A program made the translations under genes and the position numbers. Below the pieces are notes generated by a model, which made no database searches, was not told where the DNA came from, and worked only from the letters and a program-made list of their open reading frames with translations. This document shows positions 43,101 through 45,524 of a stretch of 45,524 nucleotides of DNA, piece by piece. Position 1 is the first letter of the stretch, and every line of letters starts with the position of its first letter. The DNA comes from a virus: positions 1 to 45,524 of IMG/VR virus record IMGVR_UViG_3300033064_006589. One strand, written 5' to 3'.

Positions 43101-44034
43101 GCCGGGCATGGATAAAATATTCCGTAAATTCTGGGGCCGTGTTGCGTTACGGATCACCCTTTCGACGATCTTGATACAACTCCTTTTGAACGGATGGGAC
43201 GACACTAAGGAATTCTACAAAGAACAGTTGTTGTCAGATCAATGGAAAAAATTTCGATGGTTGGGAGTTGATATCAGCAAGCTTTATGAGGCTCTGGGGA
43301 TTGATCTGGAGGGCAAGCGCAAGACGTTTTCAATCGGCGGTCACTTTTTCGATCCGCTGAAGCTGGTAGACCCCCCGAGATTGATCAAACATAAGGGATC
43401 TCCGATAGTTCGGGTAGGCGAGGCGCTAAAAAGCGGTACGGACTGGCGAGAGCGACCGTTTGTTTCAGCCACAGAGCTGCTGACCGGCAAAAAGACGGTG
43501 AAGGCGTCTCCTTACGAAGCTAAAGAGCAGTTTTTAAATAGGCTGCCAGCAACCATCGTCAATCAAATTGTTAATCTTCAGCCGGTTCAGGTGGGCTACT
43601 GGCTGCGTTATCTGCAAGGGGAAGAAGATGCATTGTCAGCTTTGTTGCAGAGCGCCGGGATGCACATGCATACGGCCTGGCCACCGAAACTTGAAGGTCC
43701 GATTACACCTGCCCAAGAAGGCGATCCGGTTTTTGATGCCATCCAGGATCTGATTAAATCCGAAGCGTTGCACATGGGTGCGCCGTCAAGACGAATCACC
43801 GCGGCCGGGATACCAAGGAAACTGACAGCGGCCCAATACAAAGAATATTTACAGGAATCGAGCGATATTGTCCGGCGTAGGCTAAAAGATTTGATAGGCA
43901 GCGATCGCTGGAGCCGAAAGACCCCTGAGCAAAGGGCCGCAATAATCGAAAAGGTTGTTAAATCGGCACGGAAAAGAGCCCGGCAAAAATTGAAAAAACG
44001 TTACTGGAAACCCGGAATTAAAGAAGCGGCATAA
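31117..44034 (+). CDS. Giant polyvalent protein: N6-methyltransferase, SF2 helicase, metalloprotease-like, DarB-like
   Basis: The 4305-residue protein spans 28% of the window. In order: Ala/Gly-rich hydrophobic segments (about 160-335); a disordered Lys/Glu/Pro region with repeated motifs (about 400-1050); a Gly/Arg/Glu linker (about 1105-1208); an Eco57I-type N6-methyltransferase with SAM motif VLEPGAGVGHF (1361 on) and NVPF (1429-1432, a variant of NPPY/F); an SF2 helicase with GVGTGKT (2104-2110), DEVH (2267-2270), TGTPISNTMAELW and QRDGRIIRQ (2602-2610); a coiled coil; HEEGH (3185-3189), a zincin motif; two 30-residue repeats (3619, 3658); and QRMGRNPTLQKI...APDW (3945 on), resembling polyvalent domain LPD38. 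P1 DarB, with methylase and helicase motifs, is ejected to block type I restriction. A similar role is inferred. Confidence 0.85.
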   Translation: MNKTVQKWFDDPEFKALPLSEKEKALTFFFDREIAGKDAEGFGRLPSTDQRRVRNNFVEMNLAPNRPAPPSRGLLSDIMVSGGRAAAGVPEMFLHGAAGVDELVERHVLPEDGGFDLKKWARAKARDIEGFKEEKLPLSKETLTGGPRSWITGGLESAGTSLSIKLPATLTGFALAGPLGAVIGWLSGVPLFSMAQYDQSLQEHLKAGVSEPDAEEAAIFEAASEGGFELLSDVIEVVTLGTGGILSAPGKEALKKGAVKVLKGAWKQSLKKGAAVAGAETLGELSNIGVQAEIRAQTGIGDQRFWQAIKENLGSVTVASLIFGTLGGGLNLTNAHITRKLLEDQTADPERRLAAVKEVANALNKSSPEVSRQWTAGAVDAVTVGEPIKLTIEKPVDTAKVAAEKEKTLKKNQPLASNAEAVADIGKKTQKPIVSEIETPPRTPSPEMSRGAGAAMAASAEPVEDPLMVQPRSMEELEAMLSPGQRQTIKDRAEEMAVEDAATDDITREYARAVIAKHKAGIPSPEAEVEPGDEKVEPAKVKFIITAQDKANLKELGYSDDQINKMKPNEAQRIIEAGKALETKPQETVGAGAVKPSAVQILTGKRSKKAEIKIDEPKAGGGEPPEVSTATQILAGKKPETKKEKALREYTAFVVGLTAEEKGIAGDLIVEAPEFALQQKLKIEKKLTEADEKEPWKIPLKEFVKTRPVEKYRRVIKKEDFWHGLHSESVRQAVESGDPVPDEVLKDYPNLQKKKSEKLKPNEIGRNIYGERVGEDEGGRYTVTDSGIRAYAARPITPTRAGVISAPYTAQELFDKGSESYLSREEYESFTAEAKGEEKTPEKTKETNKDEWKRVPGGALVSTFGNYLISGEPGQYRLSDESNGQALGTLTNLETAKTKASNHWIKANKDKKEETEKPINTISFEKIDEKTEKPTEPLTRSKKDTIIGQKEPTKKPASEMTADDLLAEWDLQAAETEPAPEPEAKEKPVELVVTSLVSGKTETISLPEPLTAKDKAKETADHLKNAFNAFKDINKILGEEGAVGELDPKKWEQIRPLLKLAWDEVLAAGKSGKEFVALALKNLRSEGRPYFEKFVREEVGKEGQDERTNTGTNVLDEGEADLAAGKRTAGGQKSVSEKPERTAQEVAGKSPTSGIEAPETDAGRGSGRGPDRRDSAEHGGPERGSTVRAAAGSAGTEDQGLVGESELAPEDRSHVIEEDDVIVPKGPESRIQANIKAIQLLKKLQTEDRNPTPDEKKILAQYVGWGAFSQKVFNREFTDYLKNFADYRSPESHFYNDSGKKYLAWKKKYGTRLHPALGGLLSDEEWKSAEESTINAHYTSRSVIKSMWAMAERLGFKGGTVLEPGAGVGHFFGLMPQGLAENSSLFGVELDTITGGILEKLYPQAHIQTTAFEKSKGIADNSIDLTITNVPFANYRVIDKKHPDYSGWSLHNYFFGRSLSLTKPGGLVVAITSSWTMDAKSNGKVREYLASKADLVGAIRLPNTAFAENAGTEVVTDILIFRKKDSGNVSAGNDFRVTHRLETKQSKQIVEKLDAARKRYAKLNVMPKGRKRTKAEKETLAAARVEVDNLLGELQGLYGVNEYFIQNPEMVLGEHSMKGTMYAGDSYTVTPTGNLEEQIQEIVQRLPENIAGEGTDISKIKPVLYADLDSKEGTLTQKDGKIYLVDNGRMVEPFYLDTKGKKQKVAGVRLKRLKSYLELRDLTTNLFEVMADVDTTDDDITYLQDKLNKKYDAYVKKYNHFGHTSNSYIRKVDNDFAVVDALEIETKDGPEDFVKAPIFNTRTIFPFVEPTTAESIEDAANLSIIYRGSIQPAYIASLTGTENIDQVKSDLIKKGLAFIDPTTGLMEAKDLYLSGNVKKKLKAAKIAVEENPEYKHNIKALEAVVPEDMDIAFIEFRLGSSWIPTDVVQGFLKEVLEVNAKVEYAKTDVSSRWLVSREGYGNWDNVKNRETYGTEDNYGTSLIEAALNLKRITIKKKMRNEAGNEVTYEDKDASKENNLKIQEINTEFVTWAKTHEKWAPKLAEVYNEEKNGHVLRKHSAPVFKDAEGNKTLHYPNASTAITLREHQRIAVSRALQESVLLAYGVGTGKTYIFITAAMEMRRIGTARKPIIVVHNQTIDQYRQSFKVLYPGAKVLIPNYHQRSSRMRKKTLVSMATGDWDAIVLPQSFFDGIANDPARETAFVEEQLDMIDEQISDAESEDGKNSLTVKELVKLKKQKRQKLEALLDRRKDEAVIFEQMGVDALLIDEVHAYKRSEFYTKMNKVKGIDSGSSQRSTSLILKSEFVREKTGGKNVITATGTPISNTMAELWTMLRYVRPDLLEEYGVTLFDDFAGAFGNVVEGTEETASGYKLVDRFAEYVNGPELLTMFYSGADVRLTKDANLNLPKMKGGKPHVVVSEKSPELTRYIKDIIRQWKAWENLTGREKMKNRHVPLVLYGRAKKAAIDLRLIDPDYYKDDQNSKISKAAENIYKVWKETARNKSTQIAFLDVFRDRAKNERFNGQKDLKEKLMATGVPSKEIAIFSDAGTSETKQSRMKESIRNGDIRVVIGSTAKLGIGVDIADKMIGAHHINVPDRPMDIEQRDGRIIRQTNENEEVEIYHYCTKETLDSVMFGRLMKKQRYADQVLTGDVEGRTFKDPYSVEQASFAEFAAASSGKAGKLLFEKNELLAAENKYKVAQTAHIRRVSNARKNVNQIPNEINALEDSLSEENKLKKHVEDTFEGVKLGTVTFDGETMDRTDAVKKIEERVRAIADGWKKQLEGMAFGDYQKLVESQAGKYPGSFFHDEVRETVRAKAGGIDIKTILSANTNWKRGEKPSQKIKFNKEWGGEEEQVLRRIRVAYFYNGKNLDRANIDPDTLGHNFTRKFNDMLRVVAARPGITQKSIDKSKNDLAEFKNISKEAFKYKQELSHAQKRIADIDRELVNLSNEETEGMPITAQETTKEIEKEAEVAEDKPQEEIEKKDRAASVSGSVQYYAFRDKEFVPVEGKKVKEIDGFDAFLNKYNDRWEVIEARSGLSMGSGETQEKAIDKALENINRLGIDHVNKSIETAVSETGESPWSSGGHPEFSTRTTLAEYELTQQDIQDIYEKRGMQAGISPEGHVWVKTKPGYGFEVRLVDHISEDTLGFEVGIGQMQKDGKLIAGKYENSTIELRKDVADIWALHHEEGHLAEDIGLLAAADIRVLNSAVRKEKKDDAYRPTKEDRANWIESNLEAREKYRDRGRLFRVLQKIRDLIDALVNLAERTTSKSVLRGFETGKLFEREGRPTVAEAVKKKGPLYKVIEPGPVMGKQALDDIEKDRSFANRIFEQRDVGVKEAELETQELQKEVQRLAGPKSRRRFAPFAYDKELKRSRESDRLDMAMMIFRDLKINPDKAQEFRQWAKEALENPKTPKGRKIQIKEYLDILDRAEKLTDEQKALVDDIGRRFDRAFMIAQANKVVSRFLDHYVRRVWSLPKGKESDFRSSGAAYGFKTFTTAKMQRKFETILDGWTEGYDLKIKGLTNSYGAYIADLEAILANKDFIVQGYSTVDTEGRHLFSTSRKGPYKDYAPLKAPGFKVWEWAGRVETEIAPDESNALLVDDYGRKFFFGAVEREPETWAVFTIDEDGNRGNRALRAFLDQKSAEEFAERVEEESKPWAVYKIDDEGNRGNQALRVFKDQKAAEEFAGEKDFETHIEHRPAKEIETHIEYRPAKDIADAWEERQLYAPKQLAEIINKMTAGDRLFPQTPALESLTRFNIGLKAWILLSSFFHHIAGARSWTLGVHHGWKAGQELKDPVTGETYTASGWNPVTAFKSGMKKIEDRAPIVFLGIKNGLTIGELQDWSEALLRDRKNVAERLANYLGMKKTGQAIAHVSFLREKFTDSLFKKYFAGLKAEAFVMEYIHELQKAQTAHLEKGIPPPDVNKIAEQVARLINADFGGLHLQRMGRNPTLQKILRLLLLAPDWTESNFRTVTGLIPGLNEWISKAVGDVKPPPGMDKIFRKFWGRVALRITLSTILIQLLLNGWDDTKEFYKEQLLSDQWKKFRWLGVDISKLYEALGIDLEGKRKTFSIGGHFFDPLKLVDPPRLIKHKGSPIVRVGEALKSGTDWRERPFVSATELLTGKKTVKASPYEAKEQFLNRLPATIVNQIVNLQPVQVGYWLRYLQGEEDALSALLQSAGMHMHTAWPPKLEGPITPAQEGDPVFDAIQDLIKSEALHMGAPSRRITAAGIPRKLTAAQYKEYLQESSDIVRRRLKDLIGSDRWSRKTPEQRAAIIEKVVKSARKRARQKLKKRYWKPGIKEAA
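34430..34738 (+). CDS. 102-residue gene nested out of frame inside the giant gene
   Basis: ATG 34430 follows AAAGGAGGGG with six bases between GGAGG and the start, the best ribosome site in this region. The frame runs 102 codons to TAG 34736-34738. The product is normal-looking: PMFWMRARLIWLLANEPQEV, SLYQKSPNVLRKRLQEKAQQ, then an acidic helical tail. It is predicted to be a helical protein with a possible amphipathic N-terminal helix. Over the same bases the giant frame reads a Gly/Arg/Ala/Glu-rich low-complexity linker (residues about 1105-1208). This suggests that the nested frame is the constrained one. Function unknown. Confidence 0.65.
   Translation: MNEQIPAPMFWMRARLIWLLANEPQEVKSLYQKSPNVLRKRLQEKAQQAVLKRRKLMQEGDLAEDQIDEIVLNMVAPSEGVPSEPLPEAQELKIRDWLESQN
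41971..42177 (+). repeat. Tandem 30-residue repeat inside the giant gene
   Basis: 41971-42060 and 42088-42177 encode WAVFTIDEDGNRGNRALRAF... and WAVYKIDDEGNRGNQALRVF..., about 75% identical in protein, with a nine-codon spacer. The third-base differences indicate an old duplication. Confidence 0.85.
42193..42264 (+). repeat. Tandem 12-residue repeat ETHIE(H/Y)RPAK(E/D)I
   Basis: Two 36-base copies (42193-42228, 42229-42264) follow each other directly after the 30-residue repeats. The encoded peptides differ at two of 12 residues, while the DNA differs at more sites. Confidence 0.85.
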
Positions 44035-44050
44035 AATAGGAGCCTGAAAT

Positions 44051-44254
44051 ATGACAAACGAGAGTTGTAAAGATTGCAGGGCTCACAGTGGTGTTTGTAA
44101 GGACATAAAGCACCTTGAAAAAGGAAATGAAGATCAGTGGAAGGAGATTAATGCCATGAAAAATTGGATGATAGGAACCCTTGCATCATCGGTTCTTAGT
44201 TTGATCGGAATTGTTGTTATGCTTTTTTTGAAATTAACCGGAAAAAGCCCATGA
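44051..44254 (+). CDS. Holin-like one-span protein (XhlA-like), 67 aa
   Basis: TAGGAGCC precedes ATG 44051. The N-terminal half is polar (CKDCRAHSGVCKDIKHLEKG, with three Cys) and reads into EDQWKEINAMKNWMIGTLAS, then a single hydrophobic helix (SSVLSLIGIVVMLFL) and a short basic tail. This polar-coil-plus-C-terminal-helix layout is that of the XhlA/hemolysin-type holin partners. It lies directly before the amidase, overlapping it (ATGA), which supports a role in lysis. Confidence 0.7.
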   Translation: MTNESCKDCRAHSGVCKDIKHLEKGNEDQWKEINAMKNWMIGTLASSVLSLIGIVVMLFLKLTGKSP

Positions 44255-44721
44255 AACACGAATACATCATCCTGCATCATTCGCTGACTAAAGACAGCAA
44301 GACCGTGTCCTGGGGCGCGATTCGCAGATTCCACAACCGGGACCTGGGCTGGCTTGATATCGGCTATCATTTTGGCATTGAGTTGCTGCGTGACGACTAC
44401 GAGATACTTGTTGGCCGCATGATGAACGTTGCCGGGGCTCATTGCCCCCAGGGCGGCATGAATCAAAAATCCCTGGGCATCTGTTTTGTGGGCAATTTTG
44501 ATGTTGCTTCGCCCACCAAGGAGGTGTGGCGGCTCGGAATTCGGCTTGTTAGCTCCCTGCTGAGCATATTTAATCTTCCCATCGAGAACGTCTATGGCCA
44601 TCGAGATTTTAACCCCAAGAAATCATGCCCTGGAAAGATGTTTAGTGTCGAAGCGTTCAAAAAAGATTTAATCATTTTACCATTAAAAAAAGATGAAATG
44701 CTACGGGACGGAGGATATTGA
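44251..44721 (+). CDS. Endolysin: N-acetylmuramoyl-L-alanine amidase
   Basis: The 156-aa enzyme cleaves the bond between muramic acid and the stem peptide of peptidoglycan. It shows the amidase_2 (PGRP-like) zinc site: His9/His10 in YIILHHS, His117 in GHRDF and Cys126 in SCPGK; GYHFGIE with Tyr39 fits the catalytic region. No signal peptide or cell-wall-binding domain is present, so export depends on a holin. The length is that of a single catalytic domain. It is flanked by two membrane proteins in a lysis cassette and overlaps the upstream one by four bases. Confidence 0.92.
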   Translation: MKHEYIILHHSLTKDSKTVSWGAIRRFHNRDLGWLDIGYHFGIELLRDDYEILVGRMMNVAGAHCPQGGMNQKSLGICFVGNFDVASPTKEVWRLGIRLVSSLLSIFNLPIENVYGHRDFNPKKSCPGKMFSVEAFKKDLIILPLKKDEMLRDGGY

Positions 44722-44722
44722 T

Positions 44723-45241
44723 ATGGGTACTCCACTAATCGGAGACGTTATAGAGGCTGTAACCAATATCGGCGGCAAGATAGCCGATAAGATCTGGATG
44801 GATAAAGAGGCCCAGGCTCAGCTTTCTTTTGACAAAGAAAAGTTTAGCCAGGAAATCGGCCTGGCCGTTAAAAAGCTGGCCCAGGATGGCAATCTGGCCG
44901 AGTTGGAGGCCGTGTTTAAAGAGGCCCAGGCTCAGAGGGATTTTGTTTTAAAACAGTTTGGATCCGCCGAAACGCTAAAAGGTTTTGTTATCGGCCGGAT
45001 CATCCTGTTAGGGCGGGCATCGATCCGTTGGATTATCGTCGGATGGGCAGCCTATATGGCCAACAAGGTTATTAAGATGATATTGACAGACAAGGTTATC
45101 TTGGCCCTGGCCGGCGGTACGCTTTCCGGTTCCATGGCCTGGGTTGTAACCCTGATTGTGATTTGTATCCTGGGTATTCCACTGTCATATGTAACCGGTG
45201 TTAGCATCGAAAAGCTGTTAAAATCCAGAGGGGTTATTTAA
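44723..45241 (+). CDS. Holin-like membrane protein, 172 aa
   Basis: ATG 44723 follows ACGGAGGATATTGAT and is preferred to an in-frame ATG at 44693 within the amidase end. The first 85 residues are amphipathic and charged (WMDKEAQAQLSFDKEKFSQE; AELEAVFKEAQAQRDF). The second half has hydrophobic segments at about 103-125 (containing SIRWIIVGWAAYMANKVI), 130-135 and 140-160 (AWVVTLIVICILGIPLSYV). This resembles the holin class with an extended cytoplasmic coil and two or three C-terminal spans (GTA-type 3TM holins). It is the last gene of the late block. Confidence 0.65.
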   Translation: MGTPLIGDVIEAVTNIGGKIADKIWMDKEAQAQLSFDKEKFSQEIGLAVKKLAQDGNLAELEAVFKEAQAQRDFVLKQFGSAETLKGFVIGRIILLGRASIRWIIVGWAAYMANKVIKMILTDKVILALAGGTLSGSMAWVVTLIVICILGIPLSYVTGVSIEKLLKSRGVI

Positions 45242-45425
45242 ATGATTAATGCAGCGACTTGTTGTTTTAGAGAATATGCTTGACTTATTTCTTAATTATA
45301 TTATATTTCATTCCACTTTTTGGATGTGTGTAAGTTGTTGAAAATACGTACTCCAAAAAGATCAAATGGAGAGCAAAATACACTTTAACTGATTTAAAAT
45401 CAACAGCTTAGGCAAGAAAGACTTT
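45242..45425. other. AT-rich spacer after the lysis genes
   Basis: No ORF of note. The stretch is AT-rich and contains a short symmetry ACTCCAAAAAGATCAAATGGAG near 45350. It separates the late operon from the tRNA fragment. Confidence 0.5.
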
Positions 45426-45455
45426 GCCGAGGTAGCTCAGTCGGTAGAGCGATTG
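45426..45455 (+). other. 5' half of a tRNA (acceptor strand and D-arm)
   Basis: GCCGAGG-TA-GCTC-AGTCGGTA-GAGC is an exact tRNA start: 7-base acceptor strand, conserved U8-A9, a perfect 4-bp D-stem and canonical D-loop. After the D-arm the sequence departs: no 5-bp anticodon stem, no TTCRANY T-arm and no CCTCGGC 3' acceptor strand. Instead a terminator follows at 45467. The intact gene would belong to a GCCGAGG...CCTCGGC tRNA. It may be an attachment-site remnant. Confidence 0.7.
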
Positions 45456-45466
45456 GGCGTGAATAC

Positions 45467-45497
45467 AGGCGTTTCCAGGCGGAAACGCCTTTTTTAT
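45467..45497 (+). terminator. Intrinsic terminator
   Basis: AGGCGTTTCC pairs perfectly with GGAAACGCCT around AGGC, followed directly by TTTTTTATTT. A 10-bp stem with four-base loop and U-run is a strong rho-independent terminator, serving either the lysis operon or the truncated tRNA. Confidence 0.9.
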
Positions 45498-45524
45498 TTA
45501 GAGACGTATGCGTTTGGTGTGAGA

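Noticed and set aside
31117-44034. Giant virion RNA polymerase of N4 type
   Set aside because: The position fits, but the readable motifs are methylase and helicase; no polymerase motif was found.
45426-45490. Complete tRNA gene
   Set aside because: No anticodon stem, T-arm or matching 3' acceptor strand; the 3' part is a terminator hairpin.

Overview
The window reads as one phage genome segment of podovirus type, either a free phage or a prophage. It has a terminase, a portal, an N4-gp56-like major capsid protein, a connector/tail-tube pair and an amidase/holin lysis cassette. There is no tail-tape-measure or sheath gene, no integrase, no intact repressor and no host housekeeping operon. 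The host cannot be fixed from sequence alone. Intergenic spacers carry GGTTCAGGG/CCCTGAACC and ATTGTCGATTGA repeats of the kind I associate with Desulfobacterota genomes, so a sulfate-reducer-like host is a reasonable guess. This is inference.

Left part (1-8047), early and replication genes, all on the + strand and tightly packed with ATGA/TAATG overlaps: small phage proteins, a nucleoside 2-deoxyribosyltransferase-like protein, a phage-encoded DnaA with altered nucleotide-binding motifs, a 41-residue coupled ORF, a D12-class adenine DNA methyltransferase, and a 896-aa primase/D5-helicase. DnaA, a Dam-like methylase and a primase-helicase side by side suggest that the phage brings its own replication initiation and marks its own DNA.

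Middle part (8048-11126), about 3 kb and mostly non-coding: a frame-broken helix-turn-helix (excisionase-like) remnant with a direct repeat, one lone minus-strand gene (8522-9079), and then 2 kb without a convincing gene. This stretch holds several perfect inverted repeats and a 10-bp tandem repeat just upstream of the terminase genes. It looks like a regulatory, replication-origin or packaging region.

Right part (11127-45241), late genes, all on the + strand: terminase small and large subunits, portal, a strong terminator, scaffold-like protein, major capsid, decoration-like proteins, a tail-fibre gene and an AT-rich lectin/SPRY tail protein, a protein with a signal peptide, head-tail adaptor, tail-tube protein, and three helical proteins that look like ejected internal virion proteins. 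These are followed by a 4305-residue polyvalent protein: N6-methyltransferase, superfamily-2 helicase, a HEEGH metalloprotease-like motif and a C-terminal phage polyvalent domain. It resembles an extended DarB-type ejected anti-restriction protein. A 102-residue gene with an ideal ribosome binding site lies out of frame inside it. A holin-like/amidase/holin-like cassette closes the late region.

The last 280 bases are AT-rich and carry the 5' half of a tRNA (acceptor 5' strand and D-arm) that runs into a strong terminator. This may be an attachment-site relic. The features most worth a second look are the nested gene, the giant protein, the phage DnaA with its methylase, the tRNA fragment and the 10-bp repeats before the terminase.
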